64,000 nucleotides of DNA from Nilaparvata lugens (GCF_014356525.2 NC_052508.1:39224613-39288612), one strand, 5' to 3'; counted from the stretch's first letter, positions 24,214 through 34,794 are shown. A program made the numbers and translations. The notes: generated by a model from the letters alone, not told the origin.

Positions 24214-24315
24214 GTGCGCAAAGTTCCTCTGCTGCACTCAAGAAACCATTCCGCCCTCGCCTACGGCTCGGGCGTAAACGTTTCTTTCGGTGCAGCAAAC
24301 TGTCACTTTGCGCAC
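24214..24315. repeat. 102-bp near-perfect hairpin
   Basis: Symmetric blocks pair in order around a centre near 24265: GTGCGCAAAGT with ACTTTGCGCAC, GCTGCAC with GTGCAGC, AAGAAAC with GTTTCTT, and CGCCCTCGCC with GGCTCGGGCG. It is GC-rich compared with its surroundings. It lies downstream of another probable repeat (23820-24085, with GCACTCCAGATTTGCAACAT). It could be the end palindrome of a non-autonomous transposon. A structured RNA is possible but unsupported. Confidence 0.7.
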
Positions 24316-24579
24316 TAGTTGCACAAATAACTATTCGTTTATTTCTCTTTTCTTTAGAAAACATGTTCACTTCAGAAAGTCCAAAATAGTAACTAGATGC
24401 TGTTATTGATACATAGTATATTAACAAATATTGTAGCAAACATAGTATATCATTCTAAATCGAATTCATAGTATATCTATTTATAATTGATGATGTGTTT
24501 GTTTTTTGAAGTGTGAATAAATTGTTATTTTGATGAGTGATAGTAGCTTAACCTAGATTTTGATTTGGACTGTAGTATA

Positions 24580-24745
24580 AATTTGAAAAGGATAGTTTTG
24601 GGCATAAGCCTGTTGTGCCTCCTCATATAACTGTAAAAATAATTGTACGACTGAGAAAATGAATAAATAAATATAAACTATACATTCAATCTTCCGTTAA
24701 AAATTTCCTATGCTTTTACTCTCCAGAGCAAAGCTCGGTCCCCCA
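24580..24745 (+). repeat. Retroposon-like tail repeat, copy 1
   Basis: Contains AGTTTTGGGCATAAGCCTGT (24594-24613) followed by GAATAAATAAATAT (24660-24673), then GAGCAAAGCTCGGTCCCCC (24726-24744). A second copy of the first part is at 26004-26100. An inverted copy of the whole arrangement is at 48190-48320. The AATAAATA tail suggests the 3' end of a SINE or LINE. No coding part is seen. Confidence 0.5.
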
Positions 24746-24749
24746 ATAT

Positions 24750-27688
24750 TTTTATATTAATTGTTAATATCACATCATCCTGAAATACTGTACTTTAAAA
24801 GCATAACCATAAGCATAAAAACGTAATTCTTGAAGTGAGTAATATGTGCTGGATTTAAAAGTGCTTCCAAAAACTCTGATCGATATTGGATTGCAATCAT
24901 CATAATTATTGTTTCAATTCAGATCTCATTATAGTAGGTCTACTGTGAATTTTAGAATCATCGTTAGATCGAAAGATGATACGAAATAAAAACTGACAAG
25001 AGAAAGAGAGTTGGTAACCAATGTTACAATTGAGTGGATTATAGATTCCATTTCGAAAATGATTTTTTCTCATTTTTAAGAATAATGATTGTACTGTGTA
25101 CAAGAAATTAGTTGGGCCAGCACTGTGTCGATATTTAGCGAAGCAGGATGATGATGTGCAATAAGTACAGTGTTATTTGTCAATGCTTCACTATTATACA
25201 TCAGTTCTGAATGATTATAGTATTTATCCATATAATGTATATTGTCAGTACTATATCGTTGGAGTGAGAAGGAGATAAAAGAATATTTTTCTGAATTTTC
25301 TTCAGTTCCAGTAAGTCATCGATTCTTAATATCAGAGCTGAAGCTTCTCTGGAGAGATAGGTTTTCGAACGCCAATAATTCAGAAGGACAAGTGACTCTG
25401 CACTCGAGAAACTCTTGTAAAAAAGTAATCAGCAAAGTTGATAATTTTTACGTCTCTGCATTGCGAAACCTCTTCCAACTTTTCTGATACCGGCCATTTC
25501 CCTCCCACCTCCAACTCATCCTCCCCTTCCTCATTTCTCGTCTAGTCATATTTATGAACTTGGCAGTAATTCATCTCCCATTCTATTAAGCGGCCGTCTT
25601 GGTTTATAGCAACGCACTATTCCACAGCAGATGGATCTTTTGTGATTTCATTCAACTTTCGAACCCTGTACATGATCATGAATCTTCTTCCTTGAGAGAA
25701 TGTTGATTTCCATCGAAGATGAAGTAGGAGTCTGGAATGATGGCTGGGTAGGAATTAGAATGGACATGAGTATGGGAAGACCTCTATTGCAATCAATGAC
25801 TAAAGCCTGGTGTCTAGAACACTAATTCAACTCATTGCACTTCTAATCCTTCAGATTCAAAGAATATTAATTTAATAATTTATTAGATGTAAGTGTCCTG
25901 GGAGCCATGTCTAAGAGCAAAAATATCATCAACACCAAATGTTTTTAGTAGAATTGAATTACCGTGTGATAGAATTTATTACACATTGGTTTACTACTAT
26001 CAACATTTGAAAAGCGAACAGTTTTGGGCTAGGCCTGTTGGTCCTATTCTAATCATGTATTTGATTTTTGCATTGGTTAATGAAAAATGAATAAATTTGT
26101 AAATACAAATGTACTCTGTCACTGGGAAACTCACTTGTCAATAATAGTTACCCAACTGGGAAATAGTTATCAATAGAAGCAATTAGCTAACTAGCAGCAA
26201 TTCATGCTTATCGATTTATTCGTCTATTTTGTTGAGGTGACGTTGAAAAGCAAGTTGAGCTCTTTCTCATTTCTAAATTATTTCATATAAGCATTGTGCA
26301 TTCAAACACTATCATTTTTGAAAATTCACAAATAACACAGGTAAATGACGTTTTAACATCATCCAGCAAGCGAAATTATATCAACTAAGCACCAAAAGTA
26401 ATGTATCAGGCACACTAAATCTACTTGGGCATTCACTAAGACACGTTTATCATGAGACTAGGAGGACGAAAACGTGAATCATCAATTAGGTGAGATAAAA
26501 TCAGCTCCTACTCAAGGTACTTAAACACCATCGAGTTGTAATTCGAGAAAAGACTGCATCAGACAAATAAATAATATATGGAAGAAGTATAGATGATCGC
26601 AAGTGATCAAGTAAGAAAGAAAATCCACAGTTGTCAAGAAAATCCACAACTGCAGTGGTGATCGTGATCATTATTTTACTATTAAGCATAAGATTCTTGT
26701 CATACATACAATCCTAAAATTGGTGGAGAGGATTATTATGAACACGCACAAACTTACTTCTTTTATTTAGAAGAAATCCAAAAATATTAGTCATACCATT
26801 GAATAACATCATTTTTTGTCACGTCTTGAAGTGAACGAAAATTGGATTTTGTCTGTCTAAATAGAACACGTACATAGTGTGTGACATAGGCACACTTTCA
26901 AAGAAATAATCTAGTTTCTAATGTAAAAGGCAGAGGAAGTTGAACTCGGGCCAATACTCTCAACTCAGTCAGTATATTGGGAACAACTTTTGTCATTGGT
27001 TTAGTGTTTTCGTGGCGGAGTTCGGAATAGAGTTGGAAGGTCACGTATTACGGGTCGCGCAGATTTCAGACGGTTTTGCGACTGATTCAGCTTTTTGGAA
27101 GGAGTGGTAGGGAAAGGGTAGTTGTTCTTTCTGATCGCATAACAAGCGCGAAACAAACAAGACAGGTTGTTTGGCTGCAAACTGAATATCGATTCAACCA
27201 AGAAAACTTTCAACACTTATTGCGCGTTCAGTGCCAGAACTGCAAAGGCAACCTGCTACTGCTACACCAACTGCACGAAATGAATCATTGCTGAAGAACT
27301 GCGCCAACACAACTCAGCCAATTCAAGTTTATTGAATACGGTTCAGCTTCACTTCTAACTGCGGGGAATAGAATATCTAAAATTCTAATTACTTCGGTTC
27401 TAATAATGTCATTGGCTTCAGGCTCTTGGTTGATTTCCTGTATTGGGTGGAATGAACTAAACTTGAAATACTAGTAATGATCTGCATTGACAATTGGAAT
27501 CGACATAAGAAATAATCATGAAACAGTGTTTGATGAGTGATATTTATTCATAATGAGAACTGAAGATGATATCATAGGTGTTGGAACAAGTTGATGATTT
27601 TTCCAAATCAGAATTGATAGTTAACAACATCTCCGTGTTTTCATTAGAAAGGATAATGATGATTTGCACAATATACCCAGCTGAAGTT
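24750..27688. other. No recognisable gene
   Basis: AT-rich sequence apart from a less AT-rich stretch at about 27000-27320 with a 72-codon plus-strand frame lacking any known motif. The repeat copy at 26004-26100 (AACAGTTTTGGGCTAGGCCT, then TGAATAAATTTG) lies inside. Confidence 0.45.
26004..26100 (+). repeat. Retroposon-like tail repeat, copy 2
   Basis: AACAGTTTTGGGCTAGGCCTG followed about 50 bp later by AAATGAATAAAT. It matches copy 1 at 24580 and the inverted copy near 48290. Confidence 0.45.
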
Positions 27689-27689
27689 T

Positions 27690-28040
27690 TAGAACAATGG
27701 CGATTCCGTTAATACTATACGGTAGTAATGGGCATGAATATTGAACAGACAAGCTGAATCTCGTATACAAGCTGCTGGAATGAGATTTCTACGAGAGATC
27801 AAAGGTTGTACTAGACTGGATAAATAAGAAATTACAACATAAGAGCTGAACTGAATGTAGAAACGCTATTGGATATACCGGTACTAAAGAAATATCGGGA
27901 AAACTGGTCTACTCAGAATGCCATCCAATAGGCTCCCAATATGGGAGGACAAACCTGAGAGAAAGCGAGGCATACCAAGCGAAGACCAAGAAATAAATGG
28001 ATGCCGGTACAGGCAAATAGAGCCTTGTAAGAAGAAGAAG
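27690..28040 (+). pseudogene. LINE ORF2 C-terminus remnant (GRPRKRW family)
   Basis: Decayed 3' end of a LINE ORF2. Across shifting frames it reads LILYGSNGHEY, ESRIQAAGMRFLREIKG (with a short frameshift before it), LDIP, KKYRENWS, RPRNKWMP and QANRAL, then a run of GAA codons (28031-28040). These blocks follow the usual order Y-G-S-E...E-x-R-I-Q-A-x-E-M-R-F-L...W...R-P-R-x-R-W. The same segment is better preserved at 34918-35230. Just after the GAA run the sequence switches to a different LINE, and GAT-type trinucleotides resume at 29761 beyond it. Confidence 0.75.
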
Positions 28041-28041
28041 G

Positions 28042-29418
28042 TTCAAACAAGGTGACCCGACTAATCCCTGTAATTATAGACCGATTAGTCTTATCAGCAA
28101 CCTTGCTAAAATAATGGAGAAACTAATAAAGTCAAGAGTTGTTTCTTTCTTGAATCTTAACAAAATAATCAACAAGAACCAATTCGGTTTCCAAAATGGT
28201 AAAAGTACATCTGACGCTCTAATAAAATTCGTCAATACTTTATCTGATAAAATAAACTCCAATAAGAAAACTATTGCAGTCTTCCTGGATATACGCAAAG
28301 CTTTTGATACAATACCTCATAATACTTTGTTCAATAAACTGGAGTCCTATGGTTTCAGAGGAGTCTCGCTTAAATTGTTCAAAAGCTATCTGAGTAATAG
28401 AACCCAGTCCCTAACCATAAATGATCAATCTAGTGTAACTAACTTAACTTCTTATGGTCTTCCTCAAGGTACTGTACTTTCTACCATCCTTTTCATACTC
28501 TATGTAAATGACTTTTTAAATTTAAGACTTATAAACTCAACTGTGATATCCTTTGCAGATGATACTGCAGCTATTTTTCACGGTAATTCATGGAATGAAG
28601 TTCATACCATAGCTGAAAATAATATGCTTTTAATCAAGAAGTGGTTAGATAAGAATACCTTGAGTTTAAATATTGAAAAAACGAATTACATAACTTTCTC
28701 TGCAAATAGAGTAGGACAGCCCAACGAGAATCAAGATTTGAGACTCCATTCTCAGTGCAATTTAAACTTGGGTAATTGTGATTGTCGCACCATTAAAAAA
28801 GTCAATAATACTAAGTACTTGGGAATCATAATTGATGAAAACCTTAAATGGGATGTTCATATTAAATACATATGTAGAAAAATTAGATATTTATCTTTTA
28901 AATTTTACCAAGTTAACAGAATTATTAATAAGAACCACCTGAAAATGATGTATCATGCTCTAGTCAAGTCAATTCTGCAGTATGGCATAGTTGTTTGGGG
29001 AGGCTGTTTCAACTGTCATATTGCTGAATTATTTGTAGCACAAAAACTGATAATTAAAACTATATTAAGCAAACCTAGGCTCTATCCAACGGATATGGTT
29101 TTTAGTGATTTTGAGGTCATGACTATACATCAATTATACATAAAAACCGTAATTGAGTACTTAATAAAATATAGATCCGATTTTCCTCTCACAATAAACT
29201 CTACACTTAATTATTATAATCTAAGAGCCACTGCTAACAAATATGTAACCTATAACACTAATATTGAATGTATAAGGAGGCAGTTAATTTACATAGGTAC
29301 TAAAATAATAAACCCCATTCCAAATCACTTTCTCATGGACAATAAGATCAGCGGAAAAATTAAACTGGATATAAAAAACTGGACATACAGTAATTTCTTC
29401 TTCCATTTAGATATATGA
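28042..29418 (+). CDS. LINE reverse transcriptase (C-terminal two thirds, open)
   Basis: Open without a stop for about 458 codons; the first in-frame ATG is at 28114. RT motifs in order are NYRPISL (28069-28089), FGFQNGKSTSDAL, FLDIRKAFD (near residue 57 from that ATG), FKSYLSNRTQSL, GLPQGTVLSTILFILYVND, FADDTAAIF (near residue 146, catalytic Asp pair) and YLGIIIDENLKW. The C-terminal region includes QYGIVVWGGCF, QKLIIKTIL and a basic, aromatic end. Motif wording and the Y-G-x-x-x-W-G-G block match the LINE at 9.5-12.5 kb, so both belong to one clade. It is a dead 5'-truncated copy despite the clean frame, because the N-terminal RT fingers and the endonuclease are missing. Confidence 0.9.
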   Translation, partial: FKQGDPTNPCNYRPISLISNLAKIMEKLIKSRVVSFLNLNKIINKNQFGFQNGKSTSDALIKFVNTLSDKINSNKKTIAVFLDIRKAFDTIPHNTLFNKLESYGFRGVSLKLFKSYLSNRTQSLTINDQSSVTNLTSYGLPQGTVLSTILFILYVNDFLNLRLINSTVISFADDTAAIFHGNSWNEVHTIAENNMLLIKKWLDKNTLSLNIEKTNYITFSANRVGQPNENQDLRLHSQCNLNLGNCDCRTIKKVNNTKYLGIIIDENLKWDVHIKYICRKIRYLSFKFYQVNRIINKNHLKMMYHALVKSILQYGIVVWGGCFNCHIAELFVAQKLIIKTILSKPRLYPTDMVFSDFEVMTIHQLYIKTVIEYLIKYRSDFPLTINSTLNYYNLRATANKYVTYNTNIECIRRQLIYIGTKIINPIPNHFLMDNKISGKIKLDIKNWTYSNFFFHLDI

Positions 29419-29760
29419 CTCGAGATTTCTGCTCCAGCATTGTTTTTTCATTTTTCAGTGGACTCGCTTACCTTTATTTTGAGTACCTATTCCTCTGTTT
29501 TCTTCCTTCCCCCCATTTCTCCCTTACCTTTTTCCCTCATTACTTCTCTTCTCTTCTTTGCCTGCCTATTACATGGGAAACCATATTTGGCTAGGTATCT
29601 TCCTCTCTTTTTTTTCTCTTCTCCAACACACCCAACCACAAAGCCCATGGTTTTTTTTATATTTGTAACATTTTATTGTGTTTTATTTGTTTCAAATTCT
29701 TTGTAATTTTGTTTTGTCTTGTTATGTGTGTTTTTAATAAATAAAATAAAATAAATAAGA
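28042..29760 (+). mobile_element. 5'-truncated LINE inserted in another LINE's tail
   Basis: Starts abruptly inside the RT domain (FKQGDPTNPCNYRPISL at 28042-28092) and runs to a tail of TAAA/TAAAA units (29738-29760). The left flank is the GAA-run tail of the LINE remnant at 27690-28040. The right flank begins ATGATAATGAT, which fits the other half of such a trinucleotide tail. The 3' UTR (29419-29737) is pyrimidine-rich. Confidence 0.75.
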
Positions 29761-29945
29761 TGATAATGATTTGTACCTCATTTCAACTGACCTCAAGAGA
29801 CTCTCTTATATCATTTGCACTCAAATGTGAACGAAGTGATACAAGCTTAGAGAAACTAAAACGAAAAGGTTATCAATTGTAACGCTCTTTGTCCTCGGCC
29901 ACTGCCCAGGTTGTGAAAACACAAATATATAAACACATATCAACA

Positions 29946-30880
29946 GGTTGTGACGTCACATAAACAACAAATCTTGTATTGAGTCCTAGGTATTGAGGTT
30001 GGAAACTTGAAAATGCGTGAATGAACGCTATCTGAACACCAGACTGAGTGAGTCAATAAAAGTTCTGATACAATCGTCAGAATCGCAGGAGGCATATACA
30101 CTCGCACACTCTTGATTCGTTTTATGACTGACTGTACGATAATAATTAATTTCTCAAAGCTAAAGTTGCAGATGCTTAACATTGGGTACAGTGATCCTGT
30201 GATGAAATCGTATATAAAAACAGACAGGTCGAGCAAAAATTTCGATACATATAATTTACAGGACTGCGCCTCTAATAAATTCCGAAAAAATATGATATAT
30301 GGTTCCAAAGACCTGGAACTATTCGGAAGATGTTTCGAGGTCAGAGTCTTGTCTAACTTAATGCTCTATTGTATGGAATATTTTATTACCTCCAGCTGTA
30401 TCTGCCATTAAGTAGAAGGTTGAGTTGATGTTGGTTACAGATAAAAGCCGATACATTGGTGGGTAAAAAATTATTATAAATAATCTCGATCCAGCCCACA
30501 CATAACGTCCACTTATGTCGTTCCAATAGCTAAGCTTGGATCAATTATTCTAACGATCTCCTTGATCAGCTCTTAACAAGATAGAACGTGTCAGGCACAA
30601 TAATTGAAATAATCAAACTCAGAAGGCAAATTACTGAATTCTGAATATAATATAATATAATATGTGATATGACAGTACAGATTTAAAGCTTGGTTCACAG
30701 TTTGAGAATAGTTTAACATTAATAGAATTACTATGTGTGGGCTTTGTTAGTATGATACCATGCACGTTTCAACAGATTTTATAATTGACAAAAAAATAAA
30801 TTTTTAATAATGAGAAAATTGACAAAAGTGAAAGATCAAGGTCGTGGTCCTGGCAGCAGAGGACAATTAATCAACTACAA
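29946..30880 (+). repeat. LTR-like 0.9 kb repeat, copy 1
   Basis: Aligns end to end with 48695-49670 in the same orientation at perhaps 75-80 percent identity by eye. Shared phrases include TATTGAGGTT, GAAAATGCGTG, ATACAATCGTC, ATGCTCTATTGTA, CACAGATAAAAGC, ATAGAACGTGTCA, GATACCATGCA and AAGGTCGTGGT. Both copies end with CTGGCAGCRGAGGA and TTAATCAACTACAA. A TGGCAGC... phrase at this place resembles a tRNA primer-binding site just past an LTR. About 100 bp downstream (30984) a short frame begins MEKKLNLVKGPLKLNR. An LTR plus leader is plausible but not proven. Confidence 0.6.
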
Positions 30881-32104
30881 AGTATTATATATATATATAT
30901 TATATATATATATATTGTGTCACGTGGTATTTTAGCACCACAGAATATCTGGAGCAAACCAGTGAATTTTAATAGAATTATAAAATGGAAAAGAAGTTAA
31001 ACCTAGTCAAAGGACCACTCAAATTAAATCGAATATTGTTAGCGATAAAGAGTAATAGTATTATCTGAAATGATAAGAAAACATGTATAACTGTGATTCA
31101 ACAACTAATGAACCCATTGGCAGAATTAAAAATTATAATGCGGCTTATTTATTATTGGCAGATTACGAAAAATAAAAGCTTGCATGTACATTGAGGTTAG
31201 AATTATTTGTTTACAACTTTAAATGAATCAATCGATCTAGAATAAATCGATAGTTATTTGAATCAATACTGAGCGAATCAGCTGATTGTTCGATCAACCA
31301 GTATAATAGGTTGAAATATAAAAATTTACTCACAAAGGATGTATTATATATACTAAGGAAGGTTGATGTATAGAAATACGGACCACTATTATTTCTGTAT
31401 AAATATTTATTATAATCTAAAAAACACGAAAATCCAGAGTATACAAAACTCATATAGAAAACTAAATGTATATTATCTATTAAAATTGTATGTTACGATT
31501 CATTTATGAATATAGTTTAAGATAATCACTACATGTATTTATACAAAAACTTTTATTTATTTTTTTCTATTATAAAGTTGAAGAAACCCTGATTCTGAAA
31601 CAACCAATTGTATTGAGTTTATTAAATTGAAGGCTAATCAGAAAGAAGCTTACAAATTGTTCAAGGAAGAGATAAAATTTTCCTGAAAACCTTTTTCTTC
31701 TGGCTTGTGATCTGGACCTGAGAGGATGCACATAGAGTTTAGGGTTCTTTCCTTCCTTCAAATCTTAAAAATTACCAAGCCAATCCCTTTTTTAAATGTG
31801 AAATATTTGTAATAAATGTTAAATTATCTGTGAACTCAGTGTTATTGAAGAGTTCGTAATTGTAATTATTCCCCATGAATATATATCTTTAATTTAGAAA
31901 GAAATCTAAGAGAAATCTGGCCCGAACTCATATAAATCCCTGAGATCTCATGTTGAATATCAATTTTATAATTTATTATTTTTGCTAATTGAGCAAAGTA
32001 TATCATATCAAATCTATAGACCAAACAGGTTTTTATTTGTTGAATTTTGAATTGACTGGAAGTCTAAGCATCAGTATTAAATAAAATATATTCATAAATT
32101 TTTA
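30881..32104. other. AT-rich sequence, possible element leader, no confirmed gene
   Basis: Begins with a TA microsatellite (30885-30916). The frame from 30984 (MEKKLNLVKGPLKLNR) stops at 31056 but resumes with NDKKTCITVIQQLMNPL. This could be the decayed start of a gag gene following the LTR-like repeat. Nothing further was recognised to 32104. Confidence 0.35.
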
Positions 32105-32600
32105 AAACTCACTATTGTGAATGTCATTAAACCCTGTGATAATTATTCAGATTTTAGAAAAGAATTTATATGTATTGGACAAATTATAGATATAGAGTAT
32201 TTTATTTATACATTGTTTTATGGGAATATATTTTGTGTTTTATGTCAGCATACAAATCATAGAAATTTATTTTATCCTAACTCATCTCGTGATATACAGT
32301 TTGAGCTGTCTTGGTACCAAAAAATATTCTGCAGCATATGAAATTATTGAATCAATTAATATTAATCTTGTTAAGAGCATTCAGTACTTATCATCCTTTG
32401 ATGATAGTCACACTAGTCTGCCAGAAAAAGTATATTGATAATTATATTAATAAGGTTCTAGTTATATCATATAAGGATCCAGAGAGCTTCAAGAACTGGC
32501 TTTGTAAGTTCTAAGGAATTTTAGAAGGATAAATTGGTGAACACCTGTATTCATGACAAGCGTTTTAAGGATCAACTAGAAAAACTATAGTTGGTCTTTA
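32105..32600 (+). pseudogene. Unrecognised decayed coding region
   Basis: Three plus-strand frames join end to end. Frame 1 starts near 32105 (VNVIKPCDNYSDF) and runs to 32341. Frame 2 runs to 32438 (AYEIIESININLVKS). Frame 3 runs to 32514 (NKVLVISYKDPESFKNWLC). A further frame after 32530 reads DKLVNTCIHDKRFKDQLEKL. The first two switches coincide with A-runs at about 32318-32323 and 32425-32429. The continuity and lack of low-complexity bias suggest an ancient AT-rich coding sequence or an assembly with homopolymer errors. No domain was recognised and the function is unknown. Confidence 0.35.
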
Positions 32601-32686
32601 TTATTCTTTACAAATTTACAACGTGACACAATGTCACCCAACCAGTGGGGCAAAGGTTTACCATTTGACACAATGGCACCACAAGC

Positions 32687-33091
32687 GTGAGGCATGATGA
32701 AAAGCTTACCTACTCAATCTCATTATCAATGATTAATGAAATTATTGATAAAACTGAAAGCTGCAAGAAGTATAATCTGAAGTTGATTCAACAAGATATA
32801 TCTTATTGTAAGCTTCTGGCAGAAATAATTGAGTTGCTCTTCAAATTGGAATTTTTTAAGCTGCATAAATACAGACAATCTGTATCACACGAGTTTGATA
32901 ACATAATTCTCATAATAGAGAAAAATTGGATGGAAATTTCCATAAAATTTTATAGCAAAAGCTTGATCTTGATCTTTGAATCTAGATATTGTATGCTGAC
33001 CAGGGTTATAGGTTATTTGAAGCATTATAGCATTATTATTATTAAGGAAGATAAAACCCTACCTAAAATTTTAAGAACTATATTAATGTAA
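32687..33091 (+). CDS. Hypothetical protein, 134 codons, unrecognised
   Basis: Open frame in AT-rich DNA, ending with TAA at 33089-33091. The predicted product is rich in Lys, Ile, Leu and Glu and looks helical (CKLLAEIIELLFKLEFFKLH; IILIIEKNWMEISIKF). No signal peptide, transmembrane segment or known motif was identified. It follows the decayed frames at 32105-32600 in the same orientation and precedes the gag gene at 33279 by less than 200 bp. It could be the 3' part of the same lost gene, or chance coding in AT-rich sequence. It has no match to any retrotransposon domain known to me. Confidence 0.3.
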   Translation: MRHDEKLTYSISLSMINEIIDKTESCKKYNLKLIQQDISYCKLLAEIIELLFKLEFFKLHKYRQSVSHEFDNIILIIEKNWMEISIKFYSKSLILIFESRYCMLTRVIGYLKHYSIIIIKEDKTLPKILRTILM

Positions 33092-33278
33092 TCTATCTAT
33101 GTTGACAAGCGTACCTGTATCACTCGAAGGTCTTTTCGTAATATATGTACATGACACTTGAAACTTTTAACACCACACCATTTTATCCAGAGTAGGCACT
33201 ATCAGTAAATCCATTTTGATATTCCTGTAATTTGGCAGTACACTCGGCAACTTATTCGAAGTAATCCATATCGTCACC

Positions 33279-33452
33279 ATGAACCAGTCGCCGACCGATG
33301 TGGTCAGCCAACCGTCGTCCGCAGTCACCAACCTGGAAAAGCACAATGTTACCTTAGATCCTTCAGTCGGTTATGCTACCAATTTCATGACGAAAGATTT
33401 CATAAAAAAAATGCAAACTTATACTCAGCCAAGCCTTGGCGAAAAAAACTAA
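33279..33452 (+). CDS. Gypsy gag, N-terminal piece before a frameshift
   Basis: ATG at 33279 in a good context (TCACCATGA) opens a 57-codon frame (MNQSPTDVVSQPSSAV...). It ends at a TAA (33450-33452) after passing a run of eight A at 33404-33411. The main gag frame is open across this point in the next register, so the run is the likely frameshift site. It is taken as the true gag start because there is no other ATG in the long frame, and the two together give a protein of normal gag length, about 500 residues. Confidence 0.55.
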   Translation: MNQSPTDVVSQPSSAVTNLEKHNVTLDPSVGYATNFMTKDFIKKMQTYTQPSLGEKN

Positions 33453-34794
33453 GGAACTAAATGAAAGCTGGGAAGCTTTAAAGGATGACATCAAAACTGT
33501 CCATGAAAATCTCCAGGAAATTATAAAAGGAGATACAAAAACTGACCGAGAAGATGTTGAAAAGAGGGAAGAGAAAGTTGATGAAAAATTTTCTGAATTC
33601 AAGGAAGAGACAAAAAGCATAGGAGACAGTAAAAAAGACATGCAATCTACTGCCATAAACGACCTAGAAAATCATATTGATGATGTTATATATCAGTTAA
33701 ACGATCAGCTGGATGAAGTGCCTAAAGAAATTGAGAAACGGGTAGACGTATTAAGTGAAGAAAGAGTCTCCAGACTAGTGACATCCATGGAAAATATTCC
33801 AGCCCGCAGAATACATTATACGCCGACTGAGCCAATAAATAGCACTCAACTTTTCCAAAACCTTGGAAAATTTGACAACTCCCACCGTTATATGCAACCC
33901 AAACCATTATTTGTGGACCAAATAAGAGCCGTTCAAGAACTGACACCCACCTCTTGGTTAATGTGGCATTTCCAATTGTCCAGTTTATTACTCGGCGAAC
34001 CGCTGATGTTCTTCCAGAGCAGAGTGCGAGATTTTCAGAGCCTGGATGATTTCCTCTCCCAGTTCCTGCAACAATATTGGAGCAAACATAAACAGATGGA
34101 CGCACTATCAGAAATTATTTTATGCACTTACGATAGCAGAAATGGACAATCCTACACTGATTTTATAACAGATTTGATGAGTAGAAACTATCAGTTAGAC
34201 GAATCTCTAGCTGATTCATCACTGGTCCATATATTATTGAAAAAACTTCCTTTTCGTGTTCGCATGATGCTGGCAGTATCTCCTATTTCCAGTTGTAAAG
34301 AACTGATAGAACAGTTACATTATATCCAATCAGCTACTTCTGAGCCAAATCATATAAATAATCAAGCAAGAAATTTTAATCAGCAAAATAGTAATTTCAA
34401 ACAAAACAGTAATAATGAAAATCATATAGCAAATGCTAGAGCAAATGCGCAAAGAGCGAAGTATACTGAAAATAATAACAGAGTTCAATCATTTGATAAT
34501 TATTATAGAAATAAGTTTCAATACCGGAACAGTAAACGGTATCACAAAGAATCACATTATGACAGCAGACATCATTGGTATAGAAATGATAAACAAGATA
34601 TAAATTTCACAAATCAGGACGATCATAATCAAAATAACAATAGAGCAAATACATCTTACACAGTAGCACATACAACAAAAACAAATCAACAACAACCTAC
34701 AGTTAAACAACCACCAGAACAAATTCACCACCGCAACCAAATAAAGAAGCCAAATATGCATCAAACTCAATCTGCAAAAAGCAACCTATACTAA
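33436..34794 (+). CDS. Ty3/Gypsy gag polyprotein
   Basis: Capsid-type structural protein that packages the element RNA. The first 120 or so residues are charged, with heptad-like spacing (ELNESWEALKDDIKTVHENL), suggesting a coiled coil. The retrotransposon gag domain spans roughly residues 165-310, seen as SWLMWHFQLSSLL, SLDDFLSQFLQQYW, ESLADSSLVHILLKKLP and CKELIEQL. The last 140 residues are rich in Asn, Gln and His with no CCHC zinc knuckle, so RNA binding probably relies on the basic tail. The frame begins without an ATG (TTG at 33436) and should join the piece from 33279. At the 3' end a second frame (34745-34917, KKQPILSLVFPPEELPLV) opens, as expected for a frameshifted pol start. It is cut off by LINE sequence at about 34918. 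Confidence 0.8.
   Translation: MAKKTKELNESWEALKDDIKTVHENLQEIIKGDTKTDREDVEKREEKVDEKFSEFKEETKSIGDSKKDMQSTAINDLENHIDDVIYQLNDQLDEVPKEIEKRVDVLSEERVSRLVTSMENIPARRIHYTPTEPINSTQLFQNLGKFDNSHRYMQPKPLFVDQIRAVQELTPTSWLMWHFQLSSLLLGEPLMFFQSRVRDFQSLDDFLSQFLQQYWSKHKQMDALSEIILCTYDSRNGQSYTDFITDLMSRNYQLDESLADSSLVHILLKKLPFRVRMMLAVSPISSCKELIEQLHYIQSATSEPNHINNQARNFNQQNSNFKQNSNNENHIANARANAQRAKYTENNNRVQSFDNYYRNKFQYRNSKRYHKESHYDSRHHWYRNDKQDINFTNQDDHNQNNNRANTSYTVAHTTKTNQQQPTVKQPPEQIHHRNQIKKPNMHQTQSAKSNLY

Noticed and set aside
32640..32690. TGGCACCACAAGCGTGAGG as a primer-binding site for the Gypsy element
   Set aside because: Loosely resembles a lysine-tRNA site, but no LTR end precedes it and the coding-like frames at 32.1-33.1 kb surround it.
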